Source of the DNA: Rhynochetos jubatus
Lineage: Eukaryota; Chordata; Aves; Eurypygiformes; Rhynochetidae
Length of the DNA stretch: 64,000 nucleotides
Reading direction: 5' to 3'
Assembly: GCA_027574665.1 (NCBI GenBank)
Contig: CM050653.1
Span: forward strand, 43,722,118-43,786,117
Under the pieces are notes generated by a model that saw only the letters and a list, made by a program, of their open reading frames with translations, did not search any database and was not told where the DNA came from. This document shows, piece after piece, positions 1 through 12,173 of this stretch (the first letter of the stretch is position 1; each line of letters begins with the position of its first letter). The position numbers and the translations under genes were made by a program.

Positions 1-3000
1 AGCCCTGCTGATCTGATTGCCTCTAGCCTTGGCTTCAGACAGTTGAACGCACCTACACGCTATTTTTCCCACACGTGTTTTTGCCTGAACTGGGGATGAT
101 GACAGTATTTCACCTTCAAAGCAAAGCTCGCAATCCACATTCCTTTCTTACGGCGGGAAAGAAGGTGGCAATAAGGGTTTTAACCAGGAGATGTCAAGAC
201 AGGATAGGTGTCTAGGACCAGACAAGGGGCTGGATTAATAAGCTGCGTTTCAGAATCGCTTTCACAAGCCAGCAATGCTATACTTTTATCCCCCCCCCAG
301 CCTCAGGATGGTGATACCAGTAATAATTTCATTTTCATCGAGGAAGTAAGTAAGATACTTTTTTCCCTTTTTCTGGGCTTCAGAAGAGACTTAAGAGATG
401 TTTGACTTCCTCAGAGTCAAGAGGTTTGACTTCTGCAAAGTCAAGTGAGCCCCACTCAGCTGTTGACATTTTGTGTCTGCTGCAAACGGAACTCTCCTCC
501 TGCTCCATGTGTATTTTAAGCAGAGAGGTTGATCAGTAAGAGGGGACACTCGTCTTCACTGACCTTTTGGCCTTCACTCCTACATGTCACACACAGGCAC
601 GCGCTGACTCCTGGGCATTTTCTTTTACAGCATGCGGTAGTAGCTGCTGCCCTTGGATTGGAGGTCAGGTGCCAAGGTCTTGTAAGAAGGAGAGCTATTC
701 TGGGCTGGTCCTAGGGCTCTCCGTGGAACTGAAACTGTTGTCACTCTGAAAGTACTCAAAAACTTCTATTTTTCTTGTGAGAAGGAGCTGATTTTTCCTA
801 TTGTGTGAGTTAAGGATCCGTTACGAAAACCTTGCTCTTCTCTGCTGTTGCAAGCTGTGGGATAGCTCAGGACTGCATTATTCTTGGACCAGACTTGAAG
901 TACTCTAATGCTGAACATAAGAGCGTATCCTGAGCTCTTATCTGCTTGGACCTAATTTTAGAAGATGATGTAATATTATTGTATTAAGCAATCTGCTTGT
1001 TGCCTTCCCTCATGTCCCTGAAATGGGGACTGGGTGGTTTCTACTCCATATTCCCACCTTTTTCCTCTGTCACTTCAGGCCCACTGGATGTAGGGTGCTA
1101 GGAATAATTATTGTATAACGCAAAGTAACTGATGACTAATGACACCCAAGACCTGAAACCGTTTTTGTAATTCCCCTTCTTCAAAGAGAGGTTGGAAAAA
1201 AGCCTCCATTTCCCTCCTCTGTGCATATCTGTGTGTAAAATGCCTTGTCTAGTACAGAAATGTATCCTTCTGCTTCTGCATGGGAGCATCAGTATTTTAA
1301 TGATTTAGAAGTGCGAATATGGTAACGAACAGATGAAAACTACAGCTTGCCACAAGTAAAGAGGTAAGTGATTGCTTCAGGTGGTCTAGTTTAAAGAGCT
1401 GACCTAACTCATGATGGTAGGGTTGGGTTCAGGCCTGAAAGCTGTTCAGAAATCAGGTGGCTGTAGAAAAATTATCTTACTTGCATATGTCAGCCACGCC
1501 CATAGCTTATTTCCGTAGAGGTCTTTATTGGTGAAACATTGGGTTTTTTTTTTTCCTAAAGTGGACTTGACAGCATTGAGAAGTGATATATTTGTCCAGC
1601 AACCGACGAGAGAACTTCGGCCACCTCCACCAGTTTTACAAAGCGCAGCTAATACAGGGAAAGGTTGAAAGGCCCAGTCTTGCTAAACCTTTACTGGGCC
1701 TAAGAGAGCTGGGCTTACCTAGGACAGCAAGAACTTCTCTTTGGCAAAGTTGAGCCTGTGGAATTTTGTGTATGGGTTAAACTTTGTTGAACGGACACAA
1801 GCAGCTGTCTGGAGATCCTGCCTGTGGTTTGAGCCAGTTTACACTCATGAACTAGGTACCAGTTTAAGCTATTTTAAAACAAGAGGGTGTCTTTTCCCCA
1901 GTCACCTCTGCTTGGCTGTACTGACTGAAGGAAACCAGTAAAAACCTAAGGGCCAGAGATACATCTTAGCCTGGCTGAGGTGGTTTTTTACACCCACAAA
2001 ATGGGTTTCTAAAGGCCTAACAGGGAAGAATAGTGGTATGATGTTGGCATCATTCACCTCAAAGCATATTAAATTATACAGCTCTGTGGACTGGGATGAG
2101 AGTTGGGTCAAGTGTTGGGGAAGAAGTGATGCTTGTGTGCCTGTGCATGGTGAGGTCTGCATCACCTGGACAGTGGGTGCAGGCCTTAAGGGCACGTGTG
2201 TCACTCCTTGCCGCATGGCTCCTCCCTCCATGCCCATCATCCTTGCCTCCGCAGAGAGTCCCATTGCCACCGGTACAGCCCCAGAGGCAGTAAGACATGC
2301 GCGGAGTGTGTGAAGACATGAATCTGGCCCTACTGTGGTATTTCAGAGATGATAATTCCTGCAGGCGAAAAGAGGCAGTGAGAAGAAACATACAGTTTTA
2401 TATACAAAGATGCTCAAATAGCTTGAAAAGTCAAGCATACACAACAATCCTTTAAAAAAAAAAGAAAAACCAAAAATGACCCTGTCTGGAAAAAAAAACA
2501 ACAAAACAAAACAAAGGAAAAACCAGCAACTGGGGGCTGCCTGTGATGCCTGCTGGTGATTCACAAGAGAAGAGCGTTTCCCTGCCGTGGCATGCGCCTG
2601 AGCAGAGACCGCTGCTGCTTTGAGTCACAGCACTCCACACCACCCAGCCCCTCCGCACACAGCCTGTGTCAGGGGGCAAAAACCCAAAGGACCTGGGTTT
2701 CACAAAACATCTCACTTGGCTGGAAAGCCAACTTCCCAGCTAACCCAGTTTGAAACATCGTGTTCCAACCAGCCCGACACAGTCACAGAGGAAGATATGA
2801 AATAAAGTGGGTTTTACCGCTTCTGTGACGGCAGCCCAGAATGTGTGCCTAGCACGGTGGGGGCCTGGTCAGACCATGCCAGCTGTAAAGCAGGGCAGAG
2901 TGATTGTACCTCAGTTGTTTAAAACATCAGGACTCTTCCCACCTGGAAAGGACGGTGCATTATGCTGTGAGTGCTGGTTTTTCACCTAGGCAGTAAGCAG

Positions 3001-4150
3001 TAGCTTTTGTGACAGATGCACTGATGAATAGATGCAGGGAGCCATTTAATCACCTGAAATTTCTCTGCTGAGAAATACAGCCTGGCTATGAATTTGGATG
3101 CACAAAGATTGCTGTCAGAGCTTCTCTAAAGGCCAGGGTGGTCCTAGCCTGATTCTGCACAGACTTTTTCGATCGGCTCCATGGTTCTTGCAGCATACAG
3201 CTGGTGTGGACATGGGTGAGGGAGGTAGGAATTTTTGCTGCCTGAAAATCATGTCATATTCACAATGTAAATGTCAGTTACATGCTTCGTAACTGAGCCC
3301 TGAAGCCAGGCTGAGCCTGTCCTTTCGAGGAGCCCAGGCGGAGAAGTGCACTGGGAGGCGCAGGTAGTTTCCTTTGGATCTTCATTTCTGATTGCACACT
3401 GGGCTGGTTGGAAAATTACGTTTCGAACTGGGTTAGACAGAAAGATGATTTTCCAACTACGTTAGATGTTGTGTAAAAACATCATTCTTTCCAGCAACTT
3501 CCTTGATTCTGCAATTCAGGCATTCTTCAGATATAACGTTGCAGTTTATCCTGGGACTGTAGCGTGGGCATGAAAACTGGGAAACAAATGCCTTCAGCTG
3601 GAACAAAGCAAAAAGTGGTTTTGGAAATACAACCAGGCTCTTAGGAAGCTTGCTGATAACTACGTCCCTAGCCGGACTGCCTCTCTCATTCCTTATCATC
3701 AGGAACTGTCAAAGGAGCTCCGAACTCTAATGAACCCAGCCTGTGCAGCAGAATACGGACACAGAGCACCCACACCATGCGCTGCTAGGAAGCATCTCTG
3801 ACATTCCTGTCGAAATAGCTATTGGAGAGAGCAATTGAAAGCTTTTCTTTCAACTACTGTCTACCAAAGTACTTCTTTGCCAAAACTGCAAAAGCCACAG
3901 AAAGAAAAAAATCTAATCCAAACTGCAGCGCACCTCAGGACAAGCAGCTTGTCAGACTGTGTGACAGGATTTAGAAATTACCTACTTAGATTTACCCTTC
4001 TGCCTCCTCTCCGCAGTCATTTGATTTCACAAGTTTTGCTAGGGAAATTGCAGTTTATATAGACGAGCTTTGCCCAAACCAGTAGCAGAAAGTACTGGAG
4101 AGCTTCAACTGAAAAACAGGAAACTTCTATACCACAGGAATCCTGAATGT
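1..4150 (+). repeat. Diverged direct duplication, copy 1
   Basis: Similar to 14460-16976 in the same orientation. Matching blocks: 1-780 with 14460-15280; 2950-3265 with 15483-15765; 3290-3400 with 16630-16745; 3960-4140 with 16800-16975. In one well-preserved stretch (from about 165) I count 65 of 70 positions identical. The copy may continue left of the window. Its 780-2950 and 3400-3960 segments have no counterpart in copy 2. No coding sequence was recognised, although the 534-750 block and its partner share a similar open frame. Confidence 0.8.
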
Positions 4151-7100
4151 TCTGTTTAAAGAGGATTCACTGATTGGAAAAGGCTAAATATTGACTTGAA
4201 GGCAGTAAAAATGATAAATATTCAGAAAGAGGACATGAGATCAATTTAAAAATAAAGAGCCGAGGTAGTCCAGCTAAAAAGCATGTTTTTCCCTTTGCCC
4301 ATCTTCTAGCATTAAAAGAAACCATGCTGTCCTTCTGTACATGGCAAAGTCACTTCTTTTCATGTAGTCCCGTTTATTCTGTTTGATCTTTGTTGATTTT
4401 TTATTGGCAACCTTATTCTGTTCTTTACATGCAGGTATAACTTTCACTTCTATTTGCTTTCCTCGGCAAAGATAATACTGTCTTTTTAATTCTTCATGAA
4501 AGTCCTGTTGCTGCCCACAGGAATAAATTAAATTGTTCATCACGTATGGTTTGCTTTTACGATCATGTACTCATCCACCTTGAAAGAGTGGGATATATGC
4601 AGAAGTAATTGAGTAAATTAACTATCTAGAAAATCTTAGTTAGAACTTAATAATGTCCTTAATATGCTTTTGTACTTAAACTTTAAATCTTCAAAGCTGT
4701 AACACAAGTGGGTCCTGTTCTTTCTCACCTCTCTGTATGACAGGGTAGCGCCTGCCACAACCAGACCGTGCCAGTCCCCCAGTGCTCCCGCTTCTCGCCT
4801 ATTCTGTCTCGCTTGTAAAGATACACCCTTGACAGACTGCAGGCTCAGCCAACCAGCCTTTTCTGCCATGTGTGGTCACTGGCCACGGAAGAGATCTCTT
4901 CTCCTTCTTTTCAATAAACTTTGAAGAAAAATAGTAGGCTGGAGCCAATTTATAGTCTGTTCCCAATGAGTGTATCTGACAGGTCTAAAAAAATCTATGG
5001 AAAAACTGGTTAGGCTTTGTTTATATGCCAGTCAGGACATGTCCTCAAAAGTAGACCTGTTGTCTAGCCTTATCTCGCTGGTTTGGAGCAATTCAGTGCA
5101 AGGAAGAAGTATGTAATGAGAAGATACAAAATTGGCAGGGAGCACCTATACTCTTAATAACTCCTGATCATTGAAGATCGAGATTGCAGAGTGATGCAAG
5201 TTGCCTGAGTGCCGTTACAGCAATTCCAATAAATATGAGACACAATCAGAAGCCAGAGGAGGTTTTACTAATAACATTTCTTTAATTAAAACATCCTAGA
5301 TATATGGGCAGGAAAAGAAAGAAACATACTGTGGGGGAAGAGTTGCTAGTCTCAGCATAGTACAGAGAAGGTGTTTATAGTTTGGCACGCTCTCATTTTT
5401 CTCCTCTCAGGCTGTTCTGTCTTTCACACTGTAAATATATTAGGTCCTTTCTCACTTGTGTTAAGAGAATTTAAGAGAGAGATGGAAAAAATGGCAATTT
5501 TTTTTTTTTAAACATATCATCAGTAAAAAGGTTGCACAGCTTAGCATCAAGAGTCTGAACTTCTTTAAACCATGCAAAACCAGAAAGTGACAGCTTTTGG
5601 TTGCGTCTTACACATTTGCATATAAGTTACCAAACGCATCTCCAGAGCGTTTCTATCCTATTCCAACAAAAGGTAACAACTGTTCCCTCTGCTGGAAAGA
5701 CCTTTACTTCTCCTGTGCCAGAAGAACTAAACCCAAAGCTATGAAAATTGTGATTTCTCAAAGATTTAAATTCCCTTATCCCCGACTTTCTTTCTCCAAT
5801 GTGCTGTTTAAAAATCCTGACTCTGAGACCTTGCTCACAAGCCACTGCTAAGGCATATTCCATTTGCAGAGTAATCTGGCTCCACCAAGTGACAGTTGTT
5901 GTGATTGCCAGTCTACGCCTGCCGCTGAGATGATACAATTCTGGCACTGGGTACCACAACAAGCCAGGGACATCAAATTTTCATTGGAGAGCTTTCAACT
6001 CTGGTAATCCATGCCCCTGAGATTATTTCCCTGTAATACCTATGGAACAAGTCGTGGTGGGGTAGAAGGGTTACAGAAAAGCTGTTCCCCACAGACCAAT
6101 TTCACAGCCTTCCGGGTGCTGGGTGAGGCACATACCTCTAGAAACACGATGGGAACTCTTGAAGAGTGTAGGAATGACCATACCTTGTGCCTTTTATGTA
6201 CAAAATTCTGAAGGAACATGCATTGGAGGGCTCAGGCAAAGCAGAGAAGCTTGCTGGCACGCAGCCACGAGGCAGGGTGTTCCCGTACCTATTCTGCATG
6301 ACCATTTCCTAAATAAAGGTACTCTGAAAGAAATGAGTGAGGAGGTTGAAGGCCAGGGACAAACTGGGCACGAGACAGTGAAGCAGATTGCTTTGGAAGC
6401 CACGCCCACCCAGAGGTCCTGCACATCATCTTTTACAAGTATGCAAGTGTGGGGAAAAGTAGATGGGATCAGACCTGGCAATGTTACGATCAGATGTTGA
6501 CGTTTGATGCTTTTTCAACATCGCTTGTTTCCTAGGCAGCTGTAAATTTTAGACAGTAAGATTTCCTTTACTGTAATTATTATTTGCCATTATTTTTATC
6601 AATGGCTATGGAAGTGTTGAAGCCTTTCCGTAGTCCAGAGTTCTCCTTCAGTGAATAACTGAGAGACAAACTAAACTGATGGGCAGTACTGACCAAAGGC
6701 ACGCAGGCTAGCTGTGAAATTAAGTGATGCATACCCATGCACACAGGTCTGCATGGGTGCACACAGACACACGTATAACACACTCACAGGATGTACAGGC
6801 CGTTACAGATTAATTTAACCTCTTGGGTATTATAGTTCTCTCTGCCATGCTCCCTAGATACAGTGGAGTATATCAGAATGGATCCATGGTGTGACAGGTA
6901 ACACAGATAATTTGTGTGTTCTCAGCTACACGCTCCTTGGCGAAGAGTGCGTGAGGTGAAAGAGAAGGGGAAATTACTCAGCGTGCTCAAGGGGGATGAA
7001 AGTCAGAGGCATCACAAGAAAGAGTGGACAAGTTGGCTCCAGAAAGGATAGAAAGAACTTCCCGGACAGGGCTAGGCAGAAATTGTTGCTACTCAGAAAG

Positions 7101-10100
7101 TCACAGAGTTGGCTGGAGTGACATCTGCTAAGACACGGCAGTCAGAACAAGAACAGAGGATGTTCTTTTTTTCCTTGAATTTTGTCCCTCTGAAGAACCA
7201 GGAAAGTTTTATCCTGTTTCTTCCCAGGCTCAGTCCAGAATTCTGTCCTTGGCATGCTCAGGTATTTGTGTTACAGCCTGGTGGAGTGCTGGTCAGTGGG
7301 AAAGGCAATCCTTGGGATTGCAGGCAGCGTAGTAAAACTAACAGCACTGCATTCGGCTGGCCCATCAAGACAACAGCCCTAGGGTTAAAAATCCTAACTA
7401 CACCAAACTAAAGACTGAGCACTGAGGAAAGAGCATCCAGTATTCTGATCCAGAAGCAGAGCTGTTTTCCTCATACGATGCCAATGAGCACAAAGCACTG
7501 TTCCTAATGTTCCTGTTCATTGCATTACACTGTGCCACCAGCATCCAGGTTTCTGCTTGCATTCATGATGCGGTTAATATTCATCTCGCAGGTTGTGACA
7601 GGTATTACAGCAACAGCTCTGTGCTAGGAGACTCTGTCTTACCTACCTGTGAGCTGCTTTCTGCTGTGTCGGGTTTCATCCTCATCGAGGTCCACTGTAC
7701 AGACCAGAGACATTTTTGTCTCATTATACCGCTCTTCTACTTTGAACTACCACGAAAAATAGGGAATAGTTAGTGGAGAGCCACATATTCTTAAATGTTT
7801 AAAGATTTAAAATTTTTTTTAAAAAGTATTTTTAAAACACCATAAATAAAAAATGTTTTGATAATTAATACCCCATTCAACAGTTACTATGGGATAGGGG
7901 GAAGAAATACTACAAGTCTTTGGGACATTTCCTTACCAAAATCTTGCTTCAGGCATGCAGGGACAAGGATAGTATGTGTGTGTACGTTTGTGGCGGGGGG
8001 GTGGGGTGCCTGAGGCATGCTTTGGGCTGAAGGTACTGGGAATTTTATGTTTGCTTGCTTCTGGCTGCGTGTTTTATTACTGCTGTGTAATGGAGGAAGT
8101 GAGGGGTCTAGTGAGCTGGTGGACAATACAAAGATATACACCCCATGAAGGAATTCAGAAAAAGGGAAGTGCAAATATACATTTTATTAACTTCTGCTTT
8201 CCCCTTTGCTCAGTGTTACTAATTGGTATATGTATTTTTGTAATGTCGGCATGGGATGAGGATATACCTGTGACATTCTAGATTTTATCTGAACTTAGAC
8301 CAGTCTGTGTTAGATTATTAATAATAAATTATGTCTGTAGTAGCAGAAACAACTGTATCTGACCTATATAATAATCCCTCTATACGTTTTCTTTGGAATT
8401 TCTTCCATAGATAGGTCAAAATGTTTGTTCATCTTTTGCCTACTTATTTGCACTGAACTGGTGAATAGCTGGAAACACTTCAGAATATATCTGTATGTCA
8501 AGAAGACAGTGATACAATTAACATGGCTATGATGATTTAGAGCATATGCTTTTTACCTTAATGAGACATATGTTGTCTCATATTAAATCAACTCATGCTT
8601 GTTTGCTGCTGTTGTGTGTGCGCTGTTTCAGTCGTGAATATGTTGAAGTATATCATTGAAAGAAGAAACATAAAAGCTAAAAAAAACCTCCAAACCAAAA
8701 CAGAAGAATTTCAGCCTTAGGAACTGAAACGATATTCTGTAACTGCAGAGGTAACTGGCAGCACCACAGTCCCGCTTGCCATTCACTAACCAGTCTCTCC
8801 TTCTATCCAGAGGTGGGAAGCATGTAAGTGCCCTTCCACCTAAGGAACGGAGCACAGGGGACACTTTGCAGTGTAACTACGTTTGATAACACACATAACA
8901 GTGTACTATGTTTGCTTTTTCCTCCACCCTCAGCCTTTGTGCCTTGTTGTATCCATCAGTTTTCAACCTCCCTCCTGCTTTGATAAAAGTGGTGACATAT
9001 GGGTCATATCTACAATCCTGTACAAGCCGAGCTGCCCTGATGGTTTTACACCATCGTTGTTGCCTGGCGCAGGGCATGAGACACCTAAGTCGTGGGACGG
9101 GTATCTTAGCTGAGTTTCTGGAGGATACCCTGCTGCCTGCATCAACAAAAGCTTGCTGAGTCACCCGTGCACGGCAGCCCTTCCGCCCTGGCCGTTTCCT
9201 ACATGACCAATGGGCATCACCAAAAACAAACACTGCGGGTCTAAACATGTGACCTGACCAAGCCATTGACGTTGCTCCTGTTACTGAAATTAGTAGAAGT
9301 CTAAATATTTTTCTACCAAGGATCGTATTTCCAATTTCTCTTACAATAGGAATGTTATAATTCCTCTTATTTGAAGACTTGGATCATGGAAGCAACCAAA
9401 ACAACTAATTAACATTGCATAGGACATTTCAGATCCAACTCTTTGCTTAGATGGGAAAATCAACATTCTGCTTTAAAAGTGTATTGCTCAGACCTCTACC
9501 AGCACATGTTGGACAACAGCATGTAGCAAGAGTGTCAAACCCTGGTAAGTGACTGGAATGCTCCCAGAATCACAGCTCCGATTTCTTTAATTTAAAGTTG
9601 TCTATACACATGACTTAGTGAAGTGAGATCAAACCTAAGTTGAGGTTGTATCTTTTAATCCTCCACCAACACCAGTCACTGTCACAACTCTTTTGCCATA
9701 TGGATACCCCTAACTGCAATAAACTAATCCAGACACACTATGCATCATCTTCATAGAGAAAAACATTAATCTGCTTACCGTAGAGAGTCACTTGAGCTAG
9801 AGCTACTGACTGCTTGGGAAGATTCATTATGAAAGTAACAAATAATACAGAGGAGGTACAGTAACAATGAAATACAAATGTTTTAAGATATGAGTAATTT
9901 AGAAACGAGCATAACAGTAACAGTTTGTCAGTATCATTAATACCAGAAGTGAAAACAAGTGATGAGAAATTATTTTTTCTTGCTGAGTATACTTCAAGAA
10001 AAAAAAAAAAGTGCATAACTAGGACTGCCTTTGGATAGCCAAGAGGAGAGCCATGAAACACAGTTAGTTTAATTCTAGTCAATGCATTCACGTCAAGCAT

Positions 10101-10996
10101 ATGGATGACTAATGGCTAAAAGACCTTATCAGCATTGCTAGAAACCACTAATTGCTAGTTGGCCAAATGCAAAATATGTTAGCCATAAGTGAGGCAAAGT
10201 TTACAGGGAAAAGTATTATTTTGGTTAGACCAGCTGCTGTTCGGCTGGAAAAACTAGAAAACTTAGTCTAATTGAACTATTACCCAAACAGATCATTTTA
10301 GAGGCAGCGGTTTGCAAGGTGTCACGTAAAGATGTTAGTGCCTGTTGTACGGAGGGATATGCCTAACTACTGGGGCGAAACAGAGGGGGAGGTCTGTGGG
10401 GTGTTAGGGTGAAGATAATTGTACAGTACTGTGTTGAGCACTTGCTCCTTAACATCCAGCAGAGTCTTCTTTTCCCCCAGGCTCACGGGGCCTTGGGGGC
10501 TTTCTGAGGTTTGTTTCAAAGGAGGTTGGTAGGTGTTTGTAGAAGGTAGGAAGAATGAGCAGGGGGATAGAAAGGGAGCGGGGGAAAGCCAAAATGCTGG
10601 TTTGGCTTTCTGTGACATGAACTAAACCAGAGGTTTTAATTATCTAATTTTCTCATCACTTTTCATCTTGAGGCCTAAGAGATTGTGGGGTTTTATGGGC
10701 TCATCTCTCAAAACGGGATCTTTATGCTGGATAATGAAATATGTTCCCACAGCAACTTACTTGACAGAAGGAAAGTGAATCCCACCTTTTTCACTGTAAA
10801 TCAAGAATAAGTTAAATAAAATACACAAATTCACACCCCTGTAAAAGATACGCAGACAAAGTCAGCGATTTTGAGCTGAAGGAAAAAAGAATGCAGAATC
10901 TTCCAAGGATTGGGTATGCATAAATGAATACATAGCATGACTGCAGTTTCCATTCTCACAAAAAACAACCATAAAAGGCTTTTCCAGTTTGAAATA
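4151..10996. other. Intergenic DNA, no gene recognised
   Basis: AT-rich non-coding DNA with scattered short frames; the longest is 125 codons at 6123-6500 on the plus strand, without recognisable domain. AT-rich low-complexity patches lie at about 7790-7870 and 8300-8400. No transposable element could be named. Confidence 0.6.
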
Positions 10997-11077
10997 TGTC
11001 CCTGCCCATCGCAGTGGGTTAGACTACACGATTTTTCAAGGTCCCTTCCAACCTAAACCATTCTGTGATTCCATGAT
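10997..11077 (+). mobile_element. CR1 LINE 3'-tail fragment
   Basis: About 80 bp with the CR1 end signature: GTCCCTGCCCAT, then AAGGTCCCTTCCAACC, then ACCATTCTGTGATTCCATGAT. It is a short, diverged 5'-truncated insertion. Confidence 0.8.
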
Positions 11078-11246
11078 CCCATATTCTGGTTAAGTACCTT
11101 TCCTTAACCTGTATTTACATTTGAAAATTCTATATAGTGCACTTATTTTTCTGACTGGAAAAGAGAAGAAACCCAATGTAGTAGAAATTGGTTGCTGTCC
11201 TAAAAATGTTGTTATTCATTAAATTCTACCTTTTATTTCCTTGAAG

Positions 11247-11396
11247 GACTTCCACGATGCGCTGCTGGAGATGGTGAAATACTTGGAAGTGAAATGGAGG
11301 TTGATAGTTACAGAAACGAGCCTTCTCATTTTATTTCAGAGGTCTGCCAGCAGTCTGACAATGCCATTTCCTTAATGAAAATGGCTCCAGACAAAG
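11247..11396 (+). other. Candidate unassigned coding exon (150 nt)
   Basis: Bounded by a pyrimidine-rich acceptor (CTTTTATTTCCTTGAAG) and a good donor (AAAG/GTAAAC). One frame is open throughout, with 49 codons and phase 1 at both ends; the peptide includes SEMEVDSYRNEPSHFISEV and ends MKMAPDK. A second frame is open over most of the exon. It joins in phase to the kelch-like segment at 18536-18624. I do not recognise the peptide. It could be an exon, a decayed exon or chance. Confidence 0.25.
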
Positions 11397-12136
11397 GTAA
11401 ACAAATCTAAGTAGAAATTAGGCTTTGTTTCTAAAACATAATTACTGCTTTTGAAGTAATTGTGAAGTAATTTTCACTTATTATCATAAAAAGGAGTACA
11501 TTAATGTCAGTAAAGGATAAACCTTCTGAATGGAGATGCCTAGCAGAATAGAAGAACTTGAAGATGGGCTTTCTTGTATCTGCAGTCTATTTTCATTACC
11601 TACCGAGCAGTTCAATAGAGACAACTATTGTTCAGTCGTGCAATTAGTATTTATGTAATCAACAGCTGTTACAAAGTAAAAGATTTAGAAAATCTATTTA
11701 GAAAAACAGCTGTGGCCTGCAGCTAGAATTCCCAAACTGCAGCAGTTTAGAGGAAGTCTCAATCAGCAGTCCATTTACGAGTCGCGTTCTGGAGGATGTC
11801 TTAAACGAAGATTATTTTGGTTACTACATACTGGGTCATACCAGTCTTAGAAAATTCCTATCAAATTGTTTGCGGGTTCCAAATATGAACAAAACTCCAA
11901 ATTCTTTTTTTTTTTAAATTTTCAATTCTAAAGGTATACATCAGATTTTCATCTGGACAAAGTACTGTCAGAGCTGGAAGATGCTTTTTTTAAGTGAAGA
12001 AGCGAGGCCATCTTACAGGATGCTACCAAAAAACCGTATCCACTGGGCATTACTACCTGAAGACGAGAACTCAGGATGCACTTTGTACGCGTGACTTGGA
12101 ACATTCAGAGACACCTGCTTGAACAAGAGAGTTTTC

Positions 12137-12173
12137 GGGGGGGGGGGGGGGGCGGGGGGGGCGGGGGGGCGGG
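12137..12173 (+). repeat. G-rich tract (G16-C-G8-C-G7-C-G3)
   Basis: 37 bp of guanine interrupted by three single C bases. It has ample runs for an intramolecular G-quadruplex on the plus strand. Length in the reads or assembly may be unreliable. Confidence 0.9.
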
